Source: Rhizobium sp. AC27/96
GTDB lineage: Bacteria; Pseudomonadota; Alphaproteobacteria; Rhizobiales; Rhizobiaceae
Assembly: GCF_001692325.1 (NCBI RefSeq)
Contig: NZ_LXKN01000046.1
Coordinates: forward strand, 366,126 to 430,125
Direction of reading: 5' to 3'
Length of the DNA: 64,000 bases
Shown: positions 8,880 through 16,744 of the stretch, piece by piece
Layout of the letters: each line of letters begins with the position of its first letter
How positions within the stretch are numbered: the stretch's first letter is position 1
Notes under the pieces: generated by a model
Told to the model about the DNA's origin: nothing
Database searches by the model: none
What the model saw: only the letters and a program-made list of their open reading frames with translations
Translations under genes and position numbers: made by a program

Positions 8880-9980
8880 ATGGGACGCGTACTCGTTGCC
8901 AAGGATGTGGAAGCGGCCGTCAAGGGTGGCTCCGTTTATGCCGCCGGCGGCGGCGGCTGGGCCGATCACGGCCGCATGCTCGGCTATGCGGCCGTCAATG
9001 TCGGCAAGCCGGAGCTGGTGTCGATCGACGAACTCAACGACAACGACTGGATCGCGACGGCTGCCGCCATCGGCGCGCCGGCCTCCACGACCCCCTGGGA
9101 AATGCAGGGCATCGATTACGTCAAGGCCGCACAGCTGCTGCAGGACGAGCTTGGCGAAAAGCTTTCCGGTCTGATCATCGGCCAGAACGGCAAGTCCTCG
9201 ACGCTGAACGGCTGGCTGCCATCGGCCATTCTCGGCACGAAGGTCGTGGACGCCGTCGGCGATATCCGCGCTCATCCGACTGGTGATATGGGCTCGATCG
9301 GCATGGCCGGTTCGCCGGAGCAGATGATCCAGACCGCCGTCGGCGGCAATCGCGCCGAGAACCGCTATATCGAGCTGGTCGTGAAGGGTGCGACGGCGAA
9401 GATTTCGCCGATCCTGCGCGCCGCTTCCGACCAATCGGGCGGCTTCATCGCCTCCTGCCGCAACCCCTTGCGCGCTTCTTACGTCCGCACGCACGCAGCG
9501 CTCGGCGGCATCTCCATGGCGCTGTCGCTCGGCGAAGCCATCATCGAGGCGGAAAAGAAGGGCGGCAGCGCCGTCATCGACGCCATCTGCAAGACGACGG
9601 GCGGTCATATCCTGGCCGAAGGCACGATCACCACGAAGGATGTCGTCTACACGAAGGAAGCCTTCGATATCGGCACCATCACGGTCGGCAGCGGCGACAA
9701 GGCCGTCATCATGTATGTGATGAACGAGTACATGGCGGTCGAAGACACCGGTGGCAAGCGTCTCGCGACCTTCCCTTCCGTCATCACCACGCTGTCGCCG
9801 GAAGGCGAACCCTTGAGCGTCGGCCAGCTGTATGAAGGCATGAACGTCTTCATCCTGCATGTGCCGATGGACATCATTCCTCTCTCGGCCAGCGTGCTCG
9901 ACCCCACGGTTTATCCCTCCGTAGAGAAGGCCATGGGCATCGAGATCGCGAAATACGCGCTCGCCGGCAAGAAGGGCTGA
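8880..9980 (+). CDS. DUF917 / S-methyl thiohydantoin desulfurase-family protein
   Basis: A 366-residue protein with the glycine-rich N-terminus (AAGGGGWADHGRM near residues 20-32) and layout of the DUF917 family. Characterised relatives desulfurise thiohydantoins. It starts 3 bp after the stop of the amidohydrolase gene. In the described ergothioneine pathway the equivalent enzyme removes the sulfur of 3-(5-oxo-2-thioxoimidazolidin-4-yl)propionate as sulfide, giving hydantoin-5-propionate for the neighbouring hydantoinase. The family assignment is from recalled motif patterns, and the function is inferred from the operon. Confidence 0.78.
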   Translation: MGRVLVAKDVEAAVKGGSVYAAGGGGWADHGRMLGYAAVNVGKPELVSIDELNDNDWIATAAAIGAPASTTPWEMQGIDYVKAAQLLQDELGEKLSGLIIGQNGKSSTLNGWLPSAILGTKVVDAVGDIRAHPTGDMGSIGMAGSPEQMIQTAVGGNRAENRYIELVVKGATAKISPILRAASDQSGGFIASCRNPLRASYVRTHAALGGISMALSLGEAIIEAEKKGGSAVIDAICKTTGGHILAEGTITTKDVVYTKEAFDIGTITVGSGDKAVIMYVMNEYMAVEDTGGKRLATFPSVITTLSPEGEPLSVGQLYEGMNVFILHVPMDIIPLSASVLDPTVYPSVEKAMGIEIAKYALAGKKG

Positions 9981-9998
9981 GGAACGCAGGAGGCTTGA

Positions 9999-10328
9999 AT
10001 GGCCCGCGACGCCGGTCTCGAAGAATTGCTGAGAGAAGAGCTCGGGGAACGCCCCGGGCTCAGCGAAAAAGCGATGTTCGGCGGCTGGGCCTTTCTGCTG
10101 AATGGCCACCTATTCTGCGGCGCCCGTGTCGACGGGATGCTGATCCGTCTCGGCAAGGGCAACGATAGCTGGGCGCTGGAGCAGCATGACGTCAAAACCA
10201 TGTTGATGGGCGGTCGCGAGATGAAGGGGTGGCTGCGTGCCGGGCCGGAAGCCTATGGCAACGACATGCTGCGCAAGCGGCTGCTTCTGGCCGCGCTGGA
10301 CTTCGTCGAAGGTCTGCCGCCGAAATAG
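9999..10328 (+). CDS. TfoX/Sxy N-terminal domain-family small protein
   Basis: A 109-residue protein consisting only of the TfoX N-terminal domain: an ERPGLSEKAMFGG-like segment near residues 17-30, then GWAFLLNGHLFCG and the MKGWLRAGPEA stretch near residues 69-79. In gammaproteobacteria Sxy/TfoX co-activates competence genes with CRP. In alphaproteobacteria single-domain versions have no established role. It lies 18 bp after the DUF917 gene and 42 bp before the urocanase-like gene, so it is almost certainly co-transcribed with a catabolic operon it has no obvious link to. Confidence 0.85.
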   Translation: MARDAGLEELLREELGERPGLSEKAMFGGWAFLLNGHLFCGARVDGMLIRLGKGNDSWALEQHDVKTMLMGGREMKGWLRAGPEAYGNDMLRKRLLLAALDFVEGLPPK

Positions 10329-10370
10329 CCGGGCCACCGAAACAACAAAGAAAACAGGGAAGGGAAATCC

Positions 10371-12032
10371 ATGCCGAAAGCCAATCCACGTCACCCGAAA
10401 TTCCCCATTCCGGGCGGCCCGGAGCTGCGTGCCAAGGGCTGGCGGCAGGAGGCCCTGCTGCGCCTGCTCGAAAACGTGCTCTCGGTGGGCGAAGACCCGG
10501 ACAATCTCGTCGTCTACGCAGCCCTCGGCAAGGCTGCGCGCAATTGGGCGGCACACAAGGGTATCGTCAAGGCGCTCACCGAAATGGATGAGAACCAGAC
10601 GCTGCTCATCCAGTCCGGCAAACCGATCGGCCTCATCCGCACGCATGACAAGGCGCCGCTGGTCATCATGGCGAACTGCAACATTGTCGGACAGTGGGCG
10701 AAGGCCGAGGTGTTCTACGAGCTGCAGCGCAAGGGCCTGATCTGCTGGGGCGGCCTGACGGCCGGAGCCTGGCAATATATCGGCAGCCAGGGCGTCATCC
10801 AGGGCACCTATGAAATCTTTATGCGCATCGCCGAGCGCCGCTTCGGCGGCGATCTCTTCGGCCGTTTCGTTCTGACCGCCGGTCTTGGCGGCATGGGCGG
10901 CGCGCAGCCGCTCGCCGGCCGCATGGCGGGTGCCGCGATCCTCTGCGTCGACATCGATGCAGAGCGTGCCCGGAAGCGCCAGGAAATCGGCTATCTGCAG
11001 GAGATCGCGCCAGACCTCGATTCCGCGCTGGCAATGATCGACGCTGCCGTCAAGGAGAAGCGGGCGCTTTCCGTCGGCCTCGTAGGCAATGCGGCCGAAA
11101 TCTATCCGGAAATCGCGCGGCGCGGCATCGTGCCTGATATCGTCACCGACCAGACGTCGGCCCATGATCTCGTCTATGGTTATGTGCCGAAGGGCATGAG
11201 CCTCGCCCAGGTCAAGGATCTGCGCGACGATGGCCAGGGCCAGTTGATGGCGGCAAGCCGCGCCTCGATCGTCGAACATGTGAAGGCCATGCTGGACTTC
11301 CAGAAAAAGGGCTCCGAAGTCTTCGACAACGGCAACCTCATCCGCACCCAGGCGAAGGAAGGCGGCGTCGCCAATGCCTTCGATATCCCGATCTTCACCG
11401 AAGCCTATCTGCGGCCGCTCTTCTGCCGCGCCATCGGCCCGTTCCGATGGATGGCATTGTCGGGTGAGGAAAGCGATATCGCCCGTATCGACGACCTGCT
11501 GCTCGAAATGTTCCCGGACAACAAGATCGTCACCAACTGGATCCGCCTTGCCCGCGAGCACGTGCCCTTCGAAGGCCTGCCGGCGCGTATCGCCTGGCTC
11601 GGCCATGGCGAGCGCACCACACTTGCCCGCCGCGTCAACGAGCTTGTGGCAAGCGGCGAGCTCAAGGGCCCGATCGCCTTCTCGCGCGATCATCTCGACG
11701 CCGGCGCCATGGCCCATCCGAACATCATGACCGAGGGCATGAAGGACGGCTCCGACGCCATCGCCGACTGGCCGCTGATCGACGCCATGATGCTCTGCTC
11801 GTCGATGGCCGATCTCGTCGTCGTCCATTCCGGCGGCGGCGGCTATGCCGGTTACATGACGAGCTGCGGCGTCACCGTGGTTGCTGATGGCACGCAAGCC
11901 GCTGATGAGCGGCTCGACCATGCGCTCACCAACGACACGGCGCTCGGCGTCATGCGCTATGCCGATGCGGGCTATGAGGAAGCGCTTGATGAAGTTGCGA
12001 AAAAGGATGTGCCCTATATCCGGCTGGGATAA
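10371..12032 (+). CDS. Urocanase-family hydratase without the active-site Cys; probable thiourocanate hydratase
   Basis: A 553-residue protein of full urocanase length with an NAD-binding core. The segments GLPARIAWLG, GRDHLD-like SRDHLDAGAMAHPN and MKDGSDAIADWPL are clear. In urocanases (HutU) the signature reads GLPxRICW with a conserved cysteine; here the position is Ala408. The usual HHGGG stretch reads HSGGGGYAGY. These changes, and the absence of hutI and hutG nearby, argue against histidine degradation. They fit thiourocanate hydratase, which produces 3-(5-oxo-2-thioxoimidazolidin-4-yl)propionate. It is the last gene of the 4609-12032 operon. Confidence 0.8.
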   Translation: MPKANPRHPKFPIPGGPELRAKGWRQEALLRLLENVLSVGEDPDNLVVYAALGKAARNWAAHKGIVKALTEMDENQTLLIQSGKPIGLIRTHDKAPLVIMANCNIVGQWAKAEVFYELQRKGLICWGGLTAGAWQYIGSQGVIQGTYEIFMRIAERRFGGDLFGRFVLTAGLGGMGGAQPLAGRMAGAAILCVDIDAERARKRQEIGYLQEIAPDLDSALAMIDAAVKEKRALSVGLVGNAAEIYPEIARRGIVPDIVTDQTSAHDLVYGYVPKGMSLAQVKDLRDDGQGQLMAASRASIVEHVKAMLDFQKKGSEVFDNGNLIRTQAKEGGVANAFDIPIFTEAYLRPLFCRAIGPFRWMALSGEESDIARIDDLLLEMFPDNKIVTNWIRLAREHVPFEGLPARIAWLGHGERTTLARRVNELVASGELKGPIAFSRDHLDAGAMAHPNIMTEGMKDGSDAIADWPLIDAMMLCSSMADLVVVHSGGGGYAGYMTSCGVTVVADGTQAADERLDHALTNDTALGVMRYADAGYEEALDEVAKKDVPYIRLG

Positions 12033-12101
12033 GGGCATCTGTTCTTGGCGACATTGAAAGACTATGGTCCCGGGCGATTCCAACAAGCTTGAGAGTTGCC
12101 C

Positions 12102-12770
12102 GTGATCCCCTGGACCTTGCTCGACACTGCGAAAATCCCCGGCGGCGGCGAACTGCGGCTGAAGCAGCGCGGCCAGGAATTTTCCATCATGCTTGGTACC
12201 AACGAGCTGATGAACAGTCGCCTGAGCGGCTCCGAGCGCGCGCTTGCCACGCTCTCCTGCGAGAAAATCAAGGGCCGCAAGGCGCCGCATCTGCTGATCG
12301 GCGGCCTCGGCATGGGGTTTACCTTGCGGGCGGCACTCGGCGAACTCGGTGAGGACGCCAAGGTCACGGTCGCGGAACTCGTCCCGGCCGTCGTCGCATG
12401 GGCGCGCGGGCCGATGGCAACGGTTTTTGATGGCTGCCTCGATGATGCACGCGTCGCTATCCACGAAGGCGATGTCCGCCCGCTCATCCGTGCGAGCAAG
12501 GCGAGTTACGACGCCATCCTGCTCGATGTCGACAACGGCCCGGATGGCATCACGTCGGAGGCCAATGACGGCCTTTACGACTATCAAGGCCTGAAGGCTG
12601 CCCATGGCGCGCTGCGCTCAGGCGGTATTCTGGCGGTCTGGTCTTCCGGACCCGACGAGCGCTTCACGAAACGCTTGCGCGAGAGCGGCTTTGCCGCCGA
12701 GGTGGTCCATACGCGCGCCAATGGCAAGAGCGGCGCGCGTCATGTCATCTGGCTGGCCACCAAAGGCTAA
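12102..12770 (+). CDS. Spermidine synthase-like methyltransferase-fold protein
   Basis: About 222 residues from the GTG at 12102 (a TTG two codons upstream is an alternative). It has a Rossmann methyltransferase fold like polyamine synthases: the glycine loop LIGGLGMGFTLRAAL near residues 66-80, an acidic strand VTVAELVP, and the LLDVDNGPDG active-region strand. It lacks the N-terminal beta-strand domain of true spermidine synthases, so aminopropyl transfer is not certain. It follows the ergothioneine genes after about 70 bp on the same strand and could be read from their promoter. Substrate unknown. Confidence 0.7.
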   Translation: MIPWTLLDTAKIPGGGELRLKQRGQEFSIMLGTNELMNSRLSGSERALATLSCEKIKGRKAPHLLIGGLGMGFTLRAALGELGEDAKVTVAELVPAVVAWARGPMATVFDGCLDDARVAIHEGDVRPLIRASKASYDAILLDVDNGPDGITSEANDGLYDYQGLKAAHGALRSGGILAVWSSGPDERFTKRLRESGFAAEVVHTRANGKSGARHVIWLATKG

Positions 12771-12778
12771 GTCCTACG

Positions 12779-13192
12779 TTAAAGATAGCGCGTTTCTTCG
12801 GGCGCCCTGTCGAAATGGTCGTCGCGGCCGTCGAAATATCCCACGGGGAGCGAGGCCAGTTCCTCGTCGCTGGCATCGTCCAGACAGCTGATGCTGACCG
12901 CATAGAACTTGCCGCCGAGTGCTGGATTTTCACCCCAATTGAAGGAACTGATACCGCAGTTCTTGCAGAAGAGGTGATGCAGGATGCGTTGGCCGAACTG
13001 ATATTCGCCAATGCTCTCTTCGCCGGAAACCAGATGGAAATCGGCGGGTGTGGCGACAGTCAGCCAATTGCGCTTCTTCTTGCAGATCGAGCAATTGCAT
13101 TTGAAGGTGCCACCCTGAAGATCGAGATCGGCTTCATAAGCGACGGCGCCGCAATGGCAGCTTCCGTGATAGGTCTTCTTCATCACACTCAT
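12779..13192 (-). CDS. GFA-domain (CENP-V/GFA) zinc protein
   Basis: A 137-residue protein of the GFA family, named after the glutathione-dependent formaldehyde-activating enzyme. The zinc ligands are visible as GSCHCGAVAYE near residues 9-19 and CNCSICKKK near 34-42, with a third cysteine set in FCKNCGISSF. Family members bind small thiol adducts, but most have no proven reaction. Its ATG overlaps the TGA of the SRPBCC gene upstream by 4 bp, making it the third gene of an ArsR-SRPBCC-GFA operon read leftwards. Confidence 0.9.
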   Translation of the reverse strand: MSVMKKTYHGSCHCGAVAYEADLDLQGGTFKCNCSICKKKRNWLTVATPADFHLVSGEESIGEYQFGQRILHHLFCKNCGISSFNWGENPALGGKFYAVSISCLDDASDEELASLPVGYFDGRDDHFDRAPEETRYL

Positions 13193-13671
13193 CCTTCCCT
13201 TGAGGTGGCTTCTGCGTAAGCGACATATTTATCGAGAGCCTGTTCCCAGCCGCCGGTCTGCAGCTTCAGTTCGGTATCATCGGGCAGCTGCACCTTGCGA
13301 AACATGAGACGCGTCTTCTCGCCAAGCTCATGAAATTCCACGGTGACCTGCATCGTATGCTCGGGCTTACCCTCCCGGTTTTCCCAGCCGAAGGTGAAGA
13401 CGAGGCGTTCCGGTGGAATGATCTCCAGATAGCGTCCGTGGCTCCAATATTCCCGACCCTCTGCCGTAAGAATGCAGTGCCGCCAGGCGCCGCCTTCGCG
13501 CAAATCCACGGAGACGGATGAGGCGGTGGTGGTCTGCGGCCCCCACCAGCGCATCAGATGCTCCGGCTCCGTCCAGAGACGAAACAGCAGTGCGCGCGGT
13601 GCGGCTATGTCGCGGGTCAACACGATCTCGCGCTGCGGGCTCATGCCGCCGCCGTCATTTGCCGCGGTCAT
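13189..13671 (-). CDS. SRPBCC (AHSA1-type) domain protein
   Basis: About 160 residues from the ATG at 13671. It is a START/Bet v1-like hydrophobic-pocket protein of the AHSA1 subgroup: IAAPRALLFRLWTEPEHLMRWWGP at the front, a LREGGAWR strand, and a C-terminal GGWEQALDKYVAYAE helix. AHSA1-type proteins next to a small ArsR regulator are a recurring bacterial pair whose ligands are mostly unknown. The start lies inside the end of the ArsR gene (17 bp overlap), and the stop overlaps the GFA gene by 4 bp, so all three are coupled. Confidence 0.9.
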   Translation of the reverse strand: MTAANDGGGMSPQREIVLTRDIAAPRALLFRLWTEPEHLMRWWGPQTTTASSVSVDLREGGAWRHCILTAEGREYWSHGRYLEIIPPERLVFTFGWENREGKPEHTMQVTVEFHELGEKTRLMFRKVQLPDDTELKLQTGGWEQALDKYVAYAEATSREG

Positions 13672-13996
13672 CGGCTCCTCCCTGTTGCAACAGAGCTGCG
13701 TAAGCTTCCAGGCGGTCGAGATTATCGTTCCAGAACTGGCGATAGCTTTCCAGCCAGTCATCCACCTGCCTGAGCGGCTTGGGTTCCAGCCGGCAAGGAC
13801 GCCACTGCGCCTCCCTCCCCTTCGAGATCAGACCAGCCTTTTCCAACACCTTCAAATGCTTGGAAACGGCGACCAGGGACATGTCGAATGGCTCCGCCAG
13901 CTCGGAAACGGAGGCCTCGCCGCTTGTCAGCCGTGCCAGGATGGCCCGGCGGGTCGGGTCGGCAAGAGCCGAAAGGGTCATGCTCAACGCATCCAT
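13655..13996 (-). CDS. ArsR-family transcriptional regulator
   Basis: A 113-residue winged-helix protein starting MDALSMTLSALADPTRRAIL, the typical ArsR opening. The recognition helix region is SVSELAEPFDMSLVAVSKHLKVLEKAG (about residues 30-56). The metal-binding ELCV motif of ArsR/SmtB sensors is absent, as usual in the subgroup paired with AHSA1 proteins, so it probably senses something other than metal. A GTG three codons upstream (14005) is an alternative start. It is the first gene of the ArsR-SRPBCC-GFA operon and probably autoregulates it. Confidence 0.92.
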   Translation of the reverse strand: MDALSMTLSALADPTRRAILARLTSGEASVSELAEPFDMSLVAVSKHLKVLEKAGLISKGREAQWRPCRLEPKPLRQVDDWLESYRQFWNDNLDRLEAYAALLQQGGADDRGK

Positions 13997-14086
13997 GAGG
14001 ATCACAAACCAATAAGTTAATTAACCTTCCGGTTTAATATAGATCGTAGGCAGGCGATGTCAAGAAGTGTCTGACGACGCACAATC

Positions 14087-14479
14087 TCAGGAGATGGCGT
14101 TGGAGACTTCGATCAAATTGTGATCGGGATCGCGGAAATAGACCGAGAGAATGGGGCCGGTCGCGCCGGTTCGGCGAACCGGACCTTCCTCGATCGCGAC
14201 AGCCTCCACCTGCAGATGAGCGATGATGTCGTCGATCGGCGTGTTGCTGATGAAGCAGAGATCGGCGGAGCCCGGCGTCGGCCGCTTGGCCTTCGGTTCG
14301 AATTCGTGGCCCGCGCGATGCAGGTTGATCTTCTGGTTGCCGAACGTCAGCGCCTTGCGGCCCTCGCCGAAGGTTTCGACGCCCATGCCGAGGACCCGAG
14401 CGTAGAAATCGCAGCTCTGCTCGATGCTTGCGACCGTCAGCACGAGGTGATCGAGATGGTTGATGCGGATCATTTTCAA
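14087..14479 (-). CDS. VOC-family (glyoxalase/dioxygenase fold) protein
   Basis: A 130-residue single-domain vicinal-oxygen-chelate protein. Metal-ligand positions are visible: the first His in NHLDHLVL near residue 8-11, a His in KINLHRAGHE near residue 51, and the terminal Glu of DPDHNLIEV near residue 124. This layout resembles virulence-protein-like dioxygenases and fosfomycin/glyoxalase relatives, and the substrate cannot be called. It lies 9 bp downstream of the MFS exporter on the same strand and is probably co-transcribed with it. Confidence 0.88.
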   Translation of the reverse strand: MKMIRINHLDHLVLTVASIEQSCDFYARVLGMGVETFGEGRKALTFGNQKINLHRAGHEFEPKAKRPTPGSADLCFISNTPIDDIIAHLQVEAVAIEEGPVRRTGATGPILSVYFRDPDHNLIEVSNAIS

Positions 14480-14488
14480 TCTCCGGCC

Positions 14489-15772
14489 TTAGCGGCGAGC
14501 CAACCTTGCGATCGCAACGGCGCTGACAAGGCAGATGGCCAGCATGATGAGGATGAAGGCAACCACGGCATTCCAACCGTCGGCAAGCCAGAAATAGCCG
14601 CCGAGCGAGCCGGCAATGCTGGAGCCCAGATAATAGGCCAGCAGATAGAGCGAGGAGGCATGCCCCTTGGCGCCACTCGCAAGCCGTCCCACAAGGGCGC
14701 TGGCGACGGAATGGGTGACGAAGAAGCCGATCGTCACCAGAATGATGCCAAGGATGATCAGCAGCAGCGACGTGGACAGGGTGACGACAGCGCCAAGAGC
14801 GGCAATCAACACACCGGCCGGCAGCACGACGAAGTGGCCGATGCGGTCGCCAAGCAGACCTGCGGCCCAGGAGGCAACGATGCCGAAGAGATAGGCGGTG
14901 AAGATCAGGCCAAGCTCGGTCTGGCTGAGATTATACGGCGCGACGACGAGGCGGAAGCCGGAATAATTATAGACCGTGACGAAGGAGCCCATGACCAGGA
15001 AGCCGATGGCGAACAGCAGCGGCAGTGCCGGATTGCTGAAATGCCCGCTCCAGGCCTTCCCATGAAAGGCAATATCGAAACCTTTGCGCGGCGTGAAATT
15101 GCGCGATGGCGGCAGCAGATAGAGAAAGCCGGTGGCGGCGATCAGGCCGAGAATGCCGACAGCTGCCAGCGCTGGCCGCCAGCTGAAGAATTCCGCGATC
15201 GTACCCGTCACAACGCGACCGGCCATGCCGCCAAAAGCATTGCCGGCGATATAGAGACCCATGGCGCCGCCAAGGCCGCGCGGCTCGATCTCTTCGGCCA
15301 GATAGGTCATGGCGACAGCGGGAACGCCGCCCAGAAGGAAGCCTTCGAGCGCACGGAAAATCAGCAGAACATGCCAGTTGGGCGATACCGCGCAGACAAG
15401 CGTGCAAAGAGCAGCACCCAGCAGCGAAATGAACATCAGGCTGCGGCGCCCGAGGCTTTCGGAAACGGCAGCTGCCCCGAAAATCGCAAAGGCCAGGAAT
15501 CCTGTCGAAAGCGACAGCGACAGCGAGCTTTCAGCGGGCGTAACGCCGAAATCCTGCGAGAAGATCGGCATCAGCGGCTGAACGCAATAGAGCAGCGAGA
15601 AGGTGGCAAAGCCGGAGAGGAACAGGGCGATGGTCGCGCGGCGGAAGGCAGGTGTGCCACGCGTCAGGAACTGGCGCGGCTCGACCAGCGGCTCGCTTTT
15701 CACAAGCGTCAATTCCGGACGCGACGGGACTTCGGAGGCGGTGGTTTTTTGCCTGTTGGCGGGGCGGAACAT
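14489..15772 (-). CDS. MFS transporter (YnfM-like)
   Basis: A 427-residue major facilitator protein with about twelve hydrophobic segments and a polar 40-residue N-terminal extension. The loop 2-3 signature appears as SESLGRRSLMF near residues 104-114, and the RALEGFLLGGVPAVAMTYLAEE segment is typical of the YnfM/arabinose-efflux-like group. Such proteins are proton-driven exporters of small molecules. A LysR gene is transcribed divergently from about 100 bp away, and a VOC protein follows on the same strand. The regulator-exporter pair suggests inducible efflux; the substrate is unknown. Confidence 0.92.
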   Translation of the reverse strand: MFRPANRQKTTASEVPSRPELTLVKSEPLVEPRQFLTRGTPAFRRATIALFLSGFATFSLLYCVQPLMPIFSQDFGVTPAESSLSLSLSTGFLAFAIFGAAAVSESLGRRSLMFISLLGAALCTLVCAVSPNWHVLLIFRALEGFLLGGVPAVAMTYLAEEIEPRGLGGAMGLYIAGNAFGGMAGRVVTGTIAEFFSWRPALAAVGILGLIAATGFLYLLPPSRNFTPRKGFDIAFHGKAWSGHFSNPALPLLFAIGFLVMGSFVTVYNYSGFRLVVAPYNLSQTELGLIFTAYLFGIVASWAAGLLGDRIGHFVVLPAGVLIAALGAVVTLSTSLLLIILGIILVTIGFFVTHSVASALVGRLASGAKGHASSLYLLAYYLGSSIAGSLGGYFWLADGWNAVVAFILIMLAICLVSAVAIARLARR

Positions 15773-15868
15773 GGGGCATCCAATCTTTCTTACCCCCAGA
15801 ATCTATTCAATAGCACTTCATTAGTCCAATATATGGAACAGGCGATTTCAATAGGTTTTGGAGATATC

Positions 15869-16744
15869 GTGGAACTGCGTCATATCCGCTATTTTCTGGC
15901 GCTGGCGGCAGAGGGAAATTTCACCCGCGCCGCCGCCAATCTCGGCATCGGCCAGCCGCCGCTCAGCCAGCAGATCAAGGATCTGGAAAACGAGGTTGGT
16001 GTGCAGTTGTTTCACCGCGTGCCGCATGGCGCCGAACTGACGGTCGCCGGCGAAGCCTTTCTGGCCGAGGCGAAGACCGCCGTGGATGCGGCGGAAAAAG
16101 CAAAGCTCGCGGCCCAGCGCGCCAACCGCGGCGAAATCGGCCGCCTGTCGCTCGGCTTTACCGCCTCCTCCGCCTTCAACAGCATCGTCACGGCGACCAT
16201 CCGAGAGTTTCGCGATCACTGGCCCGGCGTGCTGTTGTCGCTCACCGAGATGAACACCAATGCACTGATGGAGCGGCTGGTACGCGGCGAGATCGATGCC
16301 GCCTTTATCCGCCCCGGCCTGGAAGATACGCGCGACGTGCGGCTGAAGCGCTTTGCCGACGAGCCGATGATGATTGCACTGCCCGCCCGCCATCCCCTTG
16401 CGGCGCGAGATCGGGTGCCGATTGCAGCACTTGCCGGCGAGCCCTTTATCCTCTTTCCGCGCATGGTTGGCCTCAGCCTCTATGACGATATTGTCGCGGC
16501 CTGCCGCGAGGCCGGTTTCGAGCTTGTGGTGACGCAGGAGGCACCGCAGATCCCGTCGATCGTCAATCTCGTCGCCGCCAATCTCGGGGTTTCCATCGTT
16601 CCCGCGTCGATCGCGCAGATCAAGCTCGACGGCGTCGCCTATCGGCCGATCGATGGGCCGCCGATCGTGGCACGTCTCGGTCTTGCCAGCCTCAAGGCAC
16701 AGCGATCGCCCATCGTTGCCAATCTCATGAGCCTGATAGCGTAA
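15869..16744 (+). CDS. LysR-family transcriptional regulator
   Basis: A 291-residue LysR regulator. I start at GTG 15869 because it gives the classic MELRHIRYFLALA opening and has GGAG just upstream; an ATG at 15833 would add 12 residues. The winged HTH occupies about residues 15-60 (NFTRAAANLGIGQPPLSQQI), followed by a substrate-binding domain (LSLGFTASSAFNSIV onward). It is divergent from the MFS gene, the classic layout for control of that exporter. Its stop abuts the stop of the next, opposite LysR gene with no bases between. Confidence 0.94.
   Translation: MELRHIRYFLALAAEGNFTRAAANLGIGQPPLSQQIKDLENEVGVQLFHRVPHGAELTVAGEAFLAEAKTAVDAAEKAKLAAQRANRGEIGRLSLGFTASSAFNSIVTATIREFRDHWPGVLLSLTEMNTNALMERLVRGEIDAAFIRPGLEDTRDVRLKRFADEPMMIALPARHPLAARDRVPIAALAGEPFILFPRMVGLSLYDDIVAACREAGFELVVTQEAPQIPSIVNLVAANLGVSIVPASIAQIKLDGVAYRPIDGPPIVARLGLASLKAQRSPIVANLMSLIA

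Noticed and set aside
7491..10109. An 872-codon open frame on the minus strand, opposite the hydantoinase, M20 and DUF917 genes
   Set aside because: It runs antisense to three well-supported genes, has no family resemblance and arises from GC-rich codon bias. Similar antisense frames at 2687-4420, 10110-12605 and 31303-32928 were rejected for the same reason.
4609..12032. Histidine utilisation (hut) operon
   Set aside because: The lyase lacks the MIO triad, the urocanase homologue lacks its cysteine, hutI and hutG are missing, and the DUF917 and hydantoinase genes have no role in histidine breakdown.
14120..15832. Long upstream part of the open frame that ends in the LysR gene at 16744
   Set aside because: It is antisense to the VOC and MFS genes and shows no protein similarity; only the last 291 codons are LysR.
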